A program made the position numbers and the translations under genes. A DNA stretch of 64,000 nt from Streptomyces genisteinicus (GTDB taxonomy: Bacteria; Actinomycetota; Actinomycetes; Streptomycetales; Streptomycetaceae). Below are positions 8,858 to 17,384 of the stretch, in pieces; position 1 is the first letter of the stretch; every line of letters begins with the position of its first letter. Location of the stretch: assembly GCF_014489615.1 (NCBI RefSeq), contig NZ_CP060825.1, positions 5,936,001 to 6,000,000 of the forward strand, read 5' to 3'. The notes below the pieces were generated by a model. It was given only the letters and a program-made list of their open reading frames with translations, made no database searches and was not told the DNA's origin.

Positions 8858-8904
8858 ACATTGGCAGGGGGCTCTGATAGGACGCTGACATCTCTCTGAC
8901 GTGG
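8858..8904 (-). promoter_or_regulatory. Putative SARP box and promoter P2 (to tRNA-like array)
   Basis: On the minus strand GTCAG (8900-8896), GTCAG (8889-8885) and ATCAG (8878-8874) recur every 11 bp. They are followed at the shared spacing by CAATGT (8863-8858), comparable to CACTGT in P6 and CACGAT in P4. Orientation points to the RNA array, not to the plus-strand transferase gene. Confidence 0.7.
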
Positions 8905-8990
8905 TCGGAGAATTCCATTCCGGTCTTCCCCTCGACGCGGCGTCGGTGCTCTACTCGCACCAAAGAGAATCCTTCGAAAGGAGTACGGGC

Positions 8991-9986
8991 ATGCCCGCGA
9001 CCACTGCGGACACCTCGGTTCTCGAGGCGATCCGGTCACACACCCGGAGCGAGAACGCCAGCGCGTTCCTCGCGCTCAACAGCGGCAACAGCACCTTCAC
9101 CGTCCCCGGCGCCGACGGTGTCGTCGTCTACCGCCGTACCGGCGGCTTCGCGGTTCAGTTCGGGGGGCCGTTCGCCGCCCCCGACGCCTACGACACCCTC
9201 CTCGACGGCTTCCGCCAGTACGTGAAGGACGAGGGGCTGGAGCTCGTCGGCGTCCAGCTCCAGCGCGCCGATGCCGAGCGCTACGCCGCGCGCGGCTTCA
9301 CCGTCAACCAGGTGGGGGCCTCCTGGGCCGTGCGGCTGCCGGAGTTCTCCCTGCGGGGCACCCGCTTCATGCAGCTGCGCAACAAGATCTCCCGCGCGCA
9401 CCGCAACGGCCTCGTGATCAAGGAGGTCACCGCGGAGGACTGGCAGGGTGCGATAGCGGCCATCGACGAGGCGTGGCTCGGCTCCAAGGGCGGCGCCCAC
9501 CAGCTCGAGTTCCTCGTGGGGCAGATCGGCGGCGAGCCGCAGGCGCACCGCCGGCTGTTCGCGGGCACCATCGACGACGTCCCGGTGGCGTACATCTCGT
9601 ACTCGCCGGTGTACGGCGAGCGGGCCGGCTGGATGCACGACCTCAGCCGCCGTGTGCCCGAGGGGTCCCCGGGGCTGATGGAGGCCATCAACGCCCACGC
9701 CATCGAGGTCTTCCGCGCCGAGGGCGTCGAGTGGCTGCACTTCGGCTTCACCCCGTTCACCGGACTCGACGCCGGCCACGAACTCGGCGGGCACAGCCCG
9801 GCGTTCCAGTGGCTGATGCACGCGCTCTGGGCCGAGGGCGCCGCGCTGTACCCCGCGCAGACCCAGCTGTCGTACAAGCAGAAGTGGGCCCCCGACGAGC
9901 TCATCCCGGAGTACGTCGCCTTCGACCGGCCCACCGCCTCGCTGGCCGGCTTCGCGCACGTCTTCCGCGCCTGCAAGGCCTTCTGA
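8991..9986 (+). CDS. VlmA-type seryl-tRNA:alkylhydroxylamine seryltransferase
   Basis: A 331-residue protein of the DUF2156 / lysylphosphatidylglycerol-synthase C-terminal (GNAT-like) family, recognisable from FMQLRNKISRAHRNGL, YISYSPVYGERAGWMHDLSRR and EGVEWLHFGFTPF. VlmA of valanimycin biosynthesis belongs to this family and moves serine from Ser-tRNA onto the oxygen of isobutylhydroxylamine. Here the acceptor is inferred to be a long-chain alkylhydroxylamine. Start ATG 8991 has AAAGGAG 7 nt upstream; an earlier in-frame GTG at 8901 lacks one. The gene sits 174 bp from the divergent tRNA(Ser)-like array and the cluster also encodes SerRS. All components for Ser-tRNA supply are therefore local. 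Confidence 0.85.
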   Translation: MPATTADTSVLEAIRSHTRSENASAFLALNSGNSTFTVPGADGVVVYRRTGGFAVQFGGPFAAPDAYDTLLDGFRQYVKDEGLELVGVQLQRADAERYAARGFTVNQVGASWAVRLPEFSLRGTRFMQLRNKISRAHRNGLVIKEVTAEDWQGAIAAIDEAWLGSKGGAHQLEFLVGQIGGEPQAHRRLFAGTIDDVPVAYISYSPVYGERAGWMHDLSRRVPEGSPGLMEAINAHAIEVFRAEGVEWLHFGFTPFTGLDAGHELGGHSPAFQWLMHALWAEGAALYPAQTQLSYKQKWAPDELIPEYVAFDRPTASLAGFAHVFRACKAF

Positions 9987-10041
9987 CACACCTTCAGCAC
10001 ATGACCGGCACGACCGGCACCACACGACGAGGAGAGAAGCA

Positions 10042-10239
10042 GTGAGCGACACCAACGGGGCCACGGCCACCGGCACCACCACAGAGACCACCGCCGTCGA
10101 AGCCCTCCAGCAGGCCATGGTCGGTCAGCTCATGGCCGTCATCGGAGCCCCCGACGACAAGGACGTCGCCCGTGCCGGGGACGACATCGTCCAGCAGCTC
10201 GACGCCCGGCTCCGCGAGGCGGGGTCCGCCGCGGCCTGA
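10042..10239 (+). CDS. Small acidic hypothetical protein
   Basis: A 65-residue protein from GTG 10042 with a good AGGAGAG ribosome site, 55 nt after the VlmA-type gene and probably co-transcribed. A Thr-rich N-terminus is followed by a helical stretch (VEALQQAMVGQLMAVIGAPDDKDVARAGDDIVQQLDARL). No membrane segment, cysteine or known motif. I do not recognise it. Position suggests a partner or stabiliser of the transferase, or an RNA-binding accessory, but nothing in the sequence proves this. Confidence 0.6.
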   Translation: MSDTNGATATGTTTETTAVEALQQAMVGQLMAVIGAPDDKDVARAGDDIVQQLDARLREAGSAAA

Positions 10240-10554
10240 GCGGAGGCGACGAGGCCCGCGGCGCCCGGAGGAAGCAAGGCACGCGGCGCCCGGAGGGATG
10301 AGCCCTCCCGCGGCCGGGCCGATCAGCCCGGTATCAGTGTCACATCAGCGGGGCACGGAACGCTGGACACGCGTTCGCCCGGCGGCCCGGGTCCGGAGTG
10401 CCCCCACCGCTCCGGCGTCCCCGGCCGGCGGGTGGGCGGCGCCCACCTTCCGTCACCGTCCACGGAAGCACCGTCGAACCCCCGGCGCAGCCATGTCCCC
10501 CAGGGCAGCGGCGCCGCCGCCCGCTTCGGGCACATCTCCCAAGGAGCGCAACGC
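10240..10554. other. Intergenic region before desaturase gene
   Basis: 315 bp. A GC-rich direct repeat (GCGGCGCCCGGAGG, two copies within 10258-10300) is followed by promoter P3. I see no gene. Confidence 0.6.
10322..10364 (+). promoter_or_regulatory. Putative SARP box and promoter P3 (desaturase operon)
   Basis: Three ATCAG repeats at 10322, 10333 and 10344, exactly 11 bp apart, then AACGCT at 10359-10364 at the shared -10 spacing. Confidence 0.7.
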
Positions 10555-11652
10555 ATGCAGCGTCCGCACGTCCAAGAAGCCCAGGCCGCCACCGCTCCCC
10601 AGCAGCGCGGCGGTGCTTCGGCCACGTTCTCCGAACTCCTCAAGCGCGTGAAGGCGGAAGGTCTCCTCGACCTCGATCCGCGGTACTACATATTCCGCCT
10701 GGCGCTGAACACCTCGCTCATCGTCCTCGGGTTCGCCGCGTTCTTCGCGCTCGGCGACTCGTGGTGGCAGCTGGCGGTGGCGATGTGGATGGGGCTCTGC
10801 GGCGGCCAGTCCGCCTTCATGTGGCACGACGCCGGCCACAAGGCCATGTTCCGCAGCAAGAAGGCCGCCTCCGCCGTCGGCTACATCCACGCCAACCTGG
10901 TCAACGGGGTCAGCTTCGGCTGGTGGGTCAACCACCACAACCGCCACCACAGCAACCCCAACCACCTGGACATGGACCCGGACATCGGCCGGCGCACCGC
11001 CATCTTCGACATCAAGCAGTACCCCACCCGGCACGGCACGCAGAAGTTCGTGGTGCGCTACCAGAGCGTGCTGTTCTTCGTGCTGCTGGTCCTGGAGTCC
11101 TTCAAGATGCTGAAGACGGCCGTGCTGTCCATCGCCCAGGGCAAGACCAAGCGCCCCGTGCTGGAGACGTTCCTGCTCGTCGCCCGGGCGGCGATCTACC
11201 TGGCCCTGGTGTTCACCGTCCTCTCGCCCGTGCTCGCGGTCGCCTTCATCCTGGTCCAGCAGGCGGTCCTGGGCGTGTACTTCGGCATGATCTTCGCCCC
11301 CAACCACAAGGGCATGGCGATCCGTGACGGTGAGGAGGAGACCCTGGACTGGCTGGAGCGCCAGGTCCTCACCTCCCGCAACATCCGCCCGTCCCTGCTG
11401 ATCGACTTCCTCTACGGCGGGCTCAACTACCAGGTCGAGCACCACCTGTTCCCGGCGATGCCGCAGAAGAACCTGGCCCGCGCACGCGAGCTGACCCGGG
11501 AGTACTGCGCCGAGCGCGGCGTGCCGTACCACGAGGTGGGCTTCTGGGCCTCGTACCGCGAGGTCGCGTCGTTCCTGCACGAGGTCAGCGCACCGGTGCG
11601 GCGCGGTGACGTCGAGGAGCAGATCCGGCTGAACGCGGACCGGGCCGCCTGA
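10555..11652 (+). CDS. Membrane fatty-acid desaturase
   Basis: A 365-residue FADS-type integral membrane diiron enzyme. The three histidine boxes are present: HDAGH (about 91-95), HHNRHH (about 127-132) and QVEHH (about 291-295), between hydrophobic segments at about 47-67, 70-88 and 205-245. The family inserts a double bond into acyl chains using O2 and a ferredoxin or cytochrome donor. Here it could place the alkene in the alkyl chain of an azoxy product, and the ferredoxin gene downstream is a candidate donor. Start ATG 10555 has AAGGAG 9 nt upstream. Confidence 0.9.
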   Translation: MQRPHVQEAQAATAPQQRGGASATFSELLKRVKAEGLLDLDPRYYIFRLALNTSLIVLGFAAFFALGDSWWQLAVAMWMGLCGGQSAFMWHDAGHKAMFRSKKAASAVGYIHANLVNGVSFGWWVNHHNRHHSNPNHLDMDPDIGRRTAIFDIKQYPTRHGTQKFVVRYQSVLFFVLLVLESFKMLKTAVLSIAQGKTKRPVLETFLLVARAAIYLALVFTVLSPVLAVAFILVQQAVLGVYFGMIFAPNHKGMAIRDGEEETLDWLERQVLTSRNIRPSLLIDFLYGGLNYQVEHHLFPAMPQKNLARARELTREYCAERGVPYHEVGFWASYREVASFLHEVSAPVRRGDVEEQIRLNADRAA

Positions 11653-11894
11653 CGGTCCCCGGGCGTCACCGCCGCCGCTGACGCCGCCCCGTTCCCCCTC
11701 CTGTCCACATCCCCTGGGGCCGGAAGGCCCCGCTCCCAGGGTCTCCCGGTCGATCGAGACGGGCCCGTGCGGGGCGGGGCCCGACCTCGCCGGTGCACCG
11801 TCACCGCCGTGCCCGGCCACCTCCGCCCCGCGTTCCGCGGGCACCGGGCCGCGCTGTCCGCCCCCGGCCCGAACGCACCCTAGGAGCCACGCGC

Positions 11895-13304
11895 ATGACC
11901 CAGACCACCACGGCGGTGAAGCAGCCGGTCACCCCCGCCTCGATCGGAGCCCGGCTGGACCGGATGCCGATCACCCCCATGCACCGCAGCCTGACCGCGG
12001 TCATCGGGATCGGCCTGCTCTTCGACACGTTCGAGAACAGCCTCTCGGGCACCATCGCCAAGGTGCTCCAGGACGACTTCGCCTTCGGGGCGACGTCGCT
12101 CAAGCTGGTCCTCGCCTCCGTCTTCATCGGCCAGTTCATCGGCGCGCTGGTGCTCGGCAGGGTCGCCGACCGGCTCGGGCGGCGCCGGGCCTTCCTGATC
12201 AACCTCGCGATCTACTCGGGCTTCTCCCTCCTCGGCGCGTTCTCGCCGAACGCGGAGTGGCTGATCGTGACCCGCTTCCTGGCCGGCATCGGCATCGGTG
12301 CCGAGCAGTCGCTGTCCGACTGCTACCTGGCGGACGTCCTGCCCGCGGCCAAGCGCGGCCGGTTCATCGCCTGGGCGTACACCATCGCCTTCTGCGGAGT
12401 GCCCGCGGTCGGCTTCGCGGCCCTGTGGCTGGTGCCGCTGACCCCGTTGGGTGTGGACGGCTGGCGCTGGCTGTTCGTGATCGGGGCGCTCGGCTCGGCC
12501 GTGGTCTGGGTGCTGCGCCGGCGTCTGATCGAGTCGCCGCGCTGGCTGGCGGCGAACGGCCGCACCGAGGAGGCCGATGTGCTGGTCTCCCGGATGGAGG
12601 CCCAGATCCCGGCCGGCCAGGCCGTCGAGGAGCTCCCGGCCGGGCACGAGACGGCCGTCGCCGGGCGGACCAGGCTCCGGGACATCTTCGCCCGAGGGCT
12701 GAGGCGCCGCACGGTGATGCTGTGGATCTTCTGCTCGCTCTCCGTGGTCGGCTACTACGGCTTCGGCACCCTGGCCCCGCAGATCCTCGCGGCGAAGGGC
12801 TACGACATCGTGGCGGGTCTCGGCTTCACCGCCCTGTCCTTCCTGGGCTACCCCGTCGGATCGGCGCTGTCGCTGCCGATCATCGACCGCATCGAACGCA
12901 AGACACTCGTCGCGCTGTCCGCCGGGGCGATGGTGGTGGCCGGAATGGGCTTCGCCTTCACCGACTCGGCCGTCCTGATCGTCACGTTCGGCTTCGTCTA
13001 CACGCTGTGCAGCAACGTCTTCTCCAGCGTGTCGCACGTGTACCTCTCCGAGCAGTATCCGACGGCGATCCGGGCGACCGCGTCCGGCATGGCGTACTCG
13101 CTGTCCAAACTCAGCGCCGCCGCCCTGCCGTTCGTCCTGCTGCCCGTGCTCGACTCGTACGGACCGGGCGCGCTGTTCGGGGTCATCGCCGCCTCGATGG
13201 TCGCGCTGGCCGTCACCGTCCTCACGCTGGGCGAGCGCACCACGGGAGTCCCCGTGGACCAGGTCAGCGTCTCGCCCGACGCCCCCAACACGAAGTGGAG
13301 TTGA
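11895..13304 (+). CDS. MFS transporter, metabolite:proton symporter type
   Basis: A 469-residue protein with about 12 predicted membrane helices. The MFS motif GRVADRLGRRRAF follows helix 2, and RFLAGIGIGAEQSLSDCYLAD with KRGRF resembles sugar/organic-acid porters (SP/AAHS-like). ATG 11895 has AGGAG. Its stop overlaps the ferredoxin start (ATGA). A co-transcribed transporter in this operon could export product or take up a precursor; the direction is not visible from sequence. Confidence 0.85.
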   Translation: MTQTTTAVKQPVTPASIGARLDRMPITPMHRSLTAVIGIGLLFDTFENSLSGTIAKVLQDDFAFGATSLKLVLASVFIGQFIGALVLGRVADRLGRRRAFLINLAIYSGFSLLGAFSPNAEWLIVTRFLAGIGIGAEQSLSDCYLADVLPAAKRGRFIAWAYTIAFCGVPAVGFAALWLVPLTPLGVDGWRWLFVIGALGSAVVWVLRRRLIESPRWLAANGRTEEADVLVSRMEAQIPAGQAVEELPAGHETAVAGRTRLRDIFARGLRRRTVMLWIFCSLSVVGYYGFGTLAPQILAAKGYDIVAGLGFTALSFLGYPVGSALSLPIIDRIERKTLVALSAGAMVVAGMGFAFTDSAVLIVTFGFVYTLCSNVFSSVSHVYLSEQYPTAIRATASGMAYSLSKLSAAALPFVLLPVLDSYGPGALFGVIAASMVALAVTVLTLGERTTGVPVDQVSVSPDAPNTKWS

Positions 13305-13306
13305 TG

Positions 13307-13633
13307 ATGTCGTACGTCATCGCCCTGCCCTGTGTCGATGTGAAGGACCGTTCCTGCATCGACGAATGCCCCGTGGACTGCATCTACGAGGGCCGGCGCG
13401 CGCTCTACATCCAGCCCGACGAATGCGTCGACTGCGGTGCCTGCGAACCGGTGTGCCCCGTGGAGGCCATCTACTTCGAGGACGACGTCCCCGCGGAGTG
13501 GGGAGACCACCGGGGTTCCAACGCCGAGTTCTTCTCCGCCCTCGGGACGCCCGGCGGCGCGGGCGGTGTCGGAGCGCTCGACCACGACTCCCCCCTGGTC
13601 GAGGCCCTGGCCGCGAAGGCGGTGCGGTCATGA
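13307..13633 (+). CDS. 7Fe ferredoxin (FdxA type)
   Basis: A 108-residue ferredoxin (an ATG at 13304 would add one Met). It begins SYVIALPCVDVKDRSCIDECPVDCIYEG and continues CVDCGACEPVCPVEAI, the classical [3Fe-4S][4Fe-4S] arrangement of actinobacterial FdxA. It probably delivers electrons to cluster oxygenases (P450 at 38666, desaturase, diiron enzyme). It is coupled by overlap to both the upstream transporter and the downstream enoyl reductase. Confidence 0.92.
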   Translation: MSYVIALPCVDVKDRSCIDECPVDCIYEGRRALYIQPDECVDCGACEPVCPVEAIYFEDDVPAEWGDHRGSNAEFFSALGTPGGAGGVGALDHDSPLVEALAAKAVRS

Positions 13634-14403
13634 GCGGACTCCTCGCGGGCAAGCGCATCCTGGTGACGGGCGTCGTCACGGACGCGTCCATCGCCTTCCA
13701 CGTCGCCCGGCTCGCCCAGCAGGAGGGCGCCGACGTGGTGCTGACCGGCTTCGGCCGGCTCTCCCTCATCGAGCGCATCGCGGCCGGGCTGCCCAAGCCG
13801 GTTCCGGTGGTCGAGCTGGACGTGACCGACCAGACCCATCTGGACACGCTCGCGGAGCGGATCGGCGCGTCCGCCGACGGGTGGGACCGCATCGACGGCG
13901 TCGTGCACTCGATCGCGTACGGGCCGCGGGGCGCCTTCTCCTTCCTCGACGGCGACTGGGCGGACGTCTCCACGGCCGTGCAGGTGTCCGCCTACTCGCT
14001 GAAGTCCCTGACCACCGCGTGCCTGCCGCTGATGGAGGACCGGGGCGGCTCGGTGGTCGGCCTCACCTTCGACGCGACGGTCGCCTGGCCGCGGTACGAC
14101 TGGATGGGTGTGGCCAAGGCCGCCCTCGAGTCGACCAGCCGCTACCTCGCCCGCGACCTCGGCGGCCGGGGCATCCGCTGCAACCTGGTCGCGGCCGGCC
14201 CGCTGCGCTCCATGGCCGCCAAGTCGATCCCCGGCTTCGGCGAACTCGCCGAGGTGTGGCAGCAGCGGGCCCCCATCGGCTGGGACCTCGTCGACCCGGA
14301 CCCCGCGGCGCGCGGTGTGGTCGCCCTGCTGTCGGACTTCTTCCCGCGCACCACCGGTGAGATCGTCCACGTCGACGGCGGGGTGCACATGATGGGCGCG
14401 TGA
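13630..14403 (+). CDS. Enoyl-ACP reductase, FabI/InhA type
   Basis: A 257-residue short-chain dehydrogenase. The N-terminus GKRILVTGVVTDASIAFHVARLAQQEGADVVLTGF and the catalytic YDWMGVAKAALES (Tyr-6x-Lys) followed by GIRCNLVAAGPLRSMAAK are diagnostic of FabI/InhA. It reduces trans-2-enoyl-ACP in the last step of fatty-acid elongation. A cluster copy next to FabH, KS and ACP genes argues for dedicated saturated acyl-chain synthesis and may replace the degenerate reductase region of the PKS. ATGA overlap with the ferredoxin gene. A strong terminator follows. Confidence 0.9.
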   Translation: MSGLLAGKRILVTGVVTDASIAFHVARLAQQEGADVVLTGFGRLSLIERIAAGLPKPVPVVELDVTDQTHLDTLAERIGASADGWDRIDGVVHSIAYGPRGAFSFLDGDWADVSTAVQVSAYSLKSLTTACLPLMEDRGGSVVGLTFDATVAWPRYDWMGVAKAALESTSRYLARDLGGRGIRCNLVAAGPLRSMAAKSIPGFGELAEVWQQRAPIGWDLVDPDPAARGVVALLSDFFPRTTGEIVHVDGGVHMMGA

Positions 14404-14416
14404 CACGCACGGAACA

Positions 14417-14460
14417 GAGAGGGCGGGCCGTCCGGAGTGATCCGGACGGCCCGCCCTCTC
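14417..14460. terminator. Bidirectional terminator
   Basis: Perfect 20-bp inverted repeat (14417-14436 with 14441-14460, GTGA loop) between the convergent enoyl reductase and SerRS genes. Confidence 0.92.
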
Positions 14461-14473
14461 GGCGTGCCGGGTG

Positions 14474-15751
14474 CTACGCGGTCGCCCCGCCCGGCAGGAT
14501 CCGGCGGAATCCGGTGTACGCGGCGAGCGCCTCGGGCAGCAGGACCGAACCGTCCTCCTGCACGCCCTGCTCCAGCAGCGCGGCGACCGTCCGCCCGACG
14601 GGCAGGGCCGAGCCGTTGAGCGTGGCGGCGGGCCCCTTGCGGCCGTCGGACCGCCGGTGGCGGATGCTCGCGCGGCGGGCCTGGAAGGTGCCGCAGTCGG
14701 AGACTGAGGAGATCTCGCGGTAGGCGCCGCTGCCCGGCAGCCACACCTCGATGTCGTACGTCATCCGGGCGGAGAAGCCGAGGTCGCCGGCGGGCAGCAT
14801 GACCACGCGGTGGGAGAGTCCGAGGCGGCGCAGGCACTCCTCGGCGTGTCCCACCATCAGCTCCAGCTGTGCCGGGGCGTCCTCGGGGGCGCAGACGCGG
14901 ACCAGCTCCACCTTCTCGAACTGGTGCAGGCGCAGGATCCCCCGGGTGTCCCGCCCGTACGCCCCGGCCTCGGCGCGGAAGCAGGGGGTGCGCGCGGTGA
15001 AGGCGTACGGCAGCTCGCGCGCGTCCAGGAGCTGCTGGGCCACCAGGTTGGTGAGCGGCACCTCGGCGGTGGGGATCAGGAACAGCTCGCGGTCGCCCAC
15101 CTGGGTGCGGAAGAGATCGTCCTCGAACTTGGGGAGCTGGCCGGTGCCGGTCATGGTCTCGCGGTTCACCAGGAACGGGACGGAGTACTCGGTGTAGCCG
15201 TGCTCGCGCGTGTGGAGGTCGAGGAAGAAGTCGGTCAGCGCCCGCTCCAGACGGGCCCCGGCACCGCGGCCGACGCTGAAGCGGGAGCCGGAGAGCCTGG
15301 CCGCCGCCGGGTTGTCCAGGATGCCGAGGGACTCGCCGATGTCGGCGTGGTGCGGGGCGTCGTTCCGCTCCCGCACCGGGCCCCAGCGCCGGACCTCCAC
15401 CGCCTCCTTGTCGGTGTCGCCGTCCGGCACCCGGTCGAGGGGGACGTTGGGGATGCCCAGCAGCAGCTCGGCCAGGTCGGCTTCCGCGGCCCGGGCCTCC
15501 GCCTCCGCCTGCTGCACGTCCGCGCGCAGGGCGCGGGCGGCCTCCTTCTCCTCCTCGGACGGCGGTCCCGAGCGCCCGCGCGAGCGCGAGACGCGGTTCG
15601 CCTCCGTACGCGAACGGGTCACACCGGCCTGGGCCTCCGCCCGCCGGCGCATCGCCTTCTCCAGAGCGGCCAGGTCGAGGTCGTAGCGGCGGCGGGCCAG
15701 CCGCCGCACGGCGACCGGCCCCTCGTCGAGCAGTTCACCGGGGTCGTGCAT
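14474..15751 (-). CDS. Seryl-tRNA synthetase, cluster-borne (VlmL-like role)
   Basis: A 425-residue class II SerRS of normal bacterial length. The N-terminal coiled-coil arm that grips the tRNA long variable arm covers about residues 30-105. Motif 2 (PCFRAEAGAYGRDTRGILRLHQFEKVELV) and motif 3 (GSGAYREISSVSDCGTFQARR) are intact. In valanimycin biosynthesis the dedicated SerRS VlmL supplies Ser-tRNA to VlmA; the same role is inferred here. SerRS recognises acceptor stem and variable arm, not the anticodon, so it could charge the aberrant tRNA(Ser)-like RNAs of this locus. It is separated from the KS operon by a repeat tract and a terminator, so it may have its own promoter. Confidence 0.93.
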   Translation of the reverse strand: MHDPGELLDEGPVAVRRLARRRYDLDLAALEKAMRRRAEAQAGVTRSRTEANRVSRSRGRSGPPSEEEKEAARALRADVQQAEAEARAAEADLAELLLGIPNVPLDRVPDGDTDKEAVEVRRWGPVRERNDAPHHADIGESLGILDNPAAARLSGSRFSVGRGAGARLERALTDFFLDLHTREHGYTEYSVPFLVNRETMTGTGQLPKFEDDLFRTQVGDRELFLIPTAEVPLTNLVAQQLLDARELPYAFTARTPCFRAEAGAYGRDTRGILRLHQFEKVELVRVCAPEDAPAQLELMVGHAEECLRRLGLSHRVVMLPAGDLGFSARMTYDIEVWLPGSGAYREISSVSDCGTFQARRASIRHRRSDGRKGPAATLNGSALPVGRTVAALLEQGVQEDGSVLLPEALAAYTGFRRILPGGATA

Positions 15752-15829
15752 GACGGACTCCTAGGGTGGGAGGGGTCGCGGCCGGGTGCGTGCCGGCCGC
15801 GGCGGGACCAGTCGGCGCCGGCCGGGCGG

Positions 15830-16110
15830 AGCCCGGCCCGCGCCCGGTTGCGCGGAGCGGTGCGGGTGCCGGGTCCGGCCCTGCCGGAGCCGGGTGCGGA
15901 CGTGCCGGAAGCGGGTGCGGTGCGGAGGGTGCCGGGTCCGACCTGCGCCGGAAGCGGGTCCGGAGGTTCCGGCAACGGGTCCGGAGTGGCGACGGGTCGT
16001 GCCCGAAGCGGGTGGCGCCGGAAGCGCGTGGCGCCGGACACGGGTCGTGCCGGAAACAGGCGGCGCGGGAAGCGGTTCGTGACGGATACCGGCGGCGCCG
16101 GAAACGGGTC
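15830..16110. repeat. Degenerate short-repeat tract (CCGGAAGCGGGT-like)
   Basis: Roughly a dozen imperfect copies of a GCCGGAAGCGGGT-like motif at irregular 15-30-nt spacing, for example at 15904-15917, 15948-15959 and 16016-16030. Such tracts arise by slippage in GC-rich leaders. It lies in the presumed 5' region of the SerRS gene. Confidence 0.55.
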
Positions 16111-16139
16111 GGGGCGGACGGCTCCGAGCCGTCCGCCCC
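16111..16139 (-). terminator. Terminator after KS gene
   Basis: Perfect 13-bp inverted repeat (16111-16123 with 16127-16139, 3-nt loop) about 25 nt after the KS stop. Confidence 0.8.
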
Positions 16140-16163
16140 TCCCGCGCCCCGGTGCCGGGGCTT

Positions 16164-17384
16164 TCACGCCGGCGCGATCGCCAGCGCCGTGTTCTGGCCG
16201 CCGAACCCGCACGAGTTGCTGAGTGCGAGGTCGATGGGCATGCACGTGGCCGACTGCGCGAGCTTGATGTCGATCCGTCCGTCGGGGATGCGCAGACCCG
16301 CGGTGGGCGGAACGATCTCGTGTTCGACGCTCAGCAGGGCGAAGGCGGCCTCGACCGCGCCCGCCGCGCCGAGCAGGTGTCCGGTGACTCCCTTCGTGGA
16401 GGTGACCAGCGGGTCGCCCTGCAGCGTCCGCTTGATCATGCGTGCCTCGGCCAGGTCGTTGAGCGGGGTCGACGTGCCGTGGGCGTTGACGTGCTGCACG
16501 TCGTCCGGATCCGCGCCGGCGTCGGCGAGAGCCGCGCGGACCGCGGCCTCGATGCCGGCGCCGTCCGGGTGCGGGGACGTCATGTGGTGGGCGTCCGCGG
16601 TGGCTCCGAAGCCGATGATCCGGCCGTGGATGTGCGCACCGCGGGCCCGTGCGTCCACGACCCGTTCCATGACGAGGATTCCGGCCCCTTCCCCGGCGAC
16701 GAAGCCGTCCCGGTCGGCGTCGAAGGGACGCGAGGCCGAGGAGGGGTCGTCCTCGCGCCGCGACAGCGCGCCCATCTGCGCGAACCCGGCCATGACCAGC
16801 GGAGTGATCATCGCCTCGCTGCCGCCCGCCAGCACCACGTCGCAGCGGCCGAGGGCGAGCAGGTCCCGGGCCATGCCGATGGCGGTCGCGCCCGAGGCAC
16901 AGGCCGTGGCCACCACCAGATTGGGCCCGGTGGCGCCGAACTCGATGGCCGTCTGACCGGCCAGCATGTTCGGCAGCTGCATGGGCAGCAGCAGCGGGGA
17001 CACCTGGTCGGCGCCGCGCTCCCGCAGGACGTCGTGCTGGTCCTCGACGGTGCCGGGGCCGCCGTCCGCGCAGCCGAGCACCACACCGACCCGCGCCCCG
17101 TCCCAGGTGGTCGGGTCGAGACGGGCGTCGGCGACGGCCTCGTGGGCGGCGACGAGGGCGAACTGCACGAACCGGTCCAGACGGTGTGCCCGCCGCGCAC
17201 TGAGCAGCGTGTCCGGATCGAAGCCGGGAACCCGGGAGGAGATGCGTACGGGGTTGTTCGCCAGTACCGGATCGAGGGCGGCGGTCGGCCTGCCGTCGCA
17301 GACCGCCGCCCAGCTGGGCCCGACCCCGATACCACCCGGGGTGACCAGGCCGAGTCCGGTGACGGCGATGTCCATGCCGGCCAT
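16164..17384 (-). CDS. Beta-ketoacyl-ACP synthase, FabF type
   Basis: A 406-residue elongating ketosynthase with the full Cys-His-His triad: TACASGA (Cys162), NAHGTSTPLND (His about 300) and KGVTGHLLGAAG (His about 335). NSCGFGGQN closes the fold. It elongates acyl-ACP with malonyl-ACP. No chain-length-factor partner is encoded, so it acts as a dissociated FabF-like enzyme. Its start overlaps the stop of the ACP gene (ATGA). With FabH, ACP and FabI it forms a nearly complete dedicated type II fatty-acid set. Ketoreductase and dehydratase would have to come from primary metabolism. Confidence 0.92.
   Translation of the reverse strand: MAGMDIAVTGLGLVTPGGIGVGPSWAAVCDGRPTAALDPVLANNPVRISSRVPGFDPDTLLSARRAHRLDRFVQFALVAAHEAVADARLDPTTWDGARVGVVLGCADGGPGTVEDQHDVLRERGADQVSPLLLPMQLPNMLAGQTAIEFGATGPNLVVATACASGATAIGMARDLLALGRCDVVLAGGSEAMITPLVMAGFAQMGALSRREDDPSSASRPFDADRDGFVAGEGAGILVMERVVDARARGAHIHGRIIGFGATADAHHMTSPHPDGAGIEAAVRAALADAGADPDDVQHVNAHGTSTPLNDLAEARMIKRTLQGDPLVTSTKGVTGHLLGAAGAVEAAFALLSVEHEIVPPTAGLRIPDGRIDIKLAQSATCMPIDLALSNSCGFGGQNTALAIAPA

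Larger units (their letters stand above)
15752..16163. other. Intergenic region between SerRS and KS genes
   Basis: 412 bp without a credible gene. It contains a degenerate GC-rich repeat tract (15830-16110) and a hairpin terminator next to the KS stop. Confidence 0.65.

Noticed and set aside
8967..8985. CCTTCGAAAGG palindrome as a fourth ARE
   Set aside because: It coincides with the ribosome-binding site of the transferase gene and matches only a short core of the ARE half-site.
8901..8990. N-terminal extension of the VlmA-type protein from GTG 8901
   Set aside because: No ribosome site, low-complexity sequence, and a strong AAAGGAG precedes ATG 8991.
14474..15751. SerRS as the ordinary housekeeping gene
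   Set aside because: Sequence alone cannot exclude it, but its placement among azoxy genes next to FabI and the KS operon, and the VlmL precedent, favour a cluster copy; a genome search for a second SerRS would decide.
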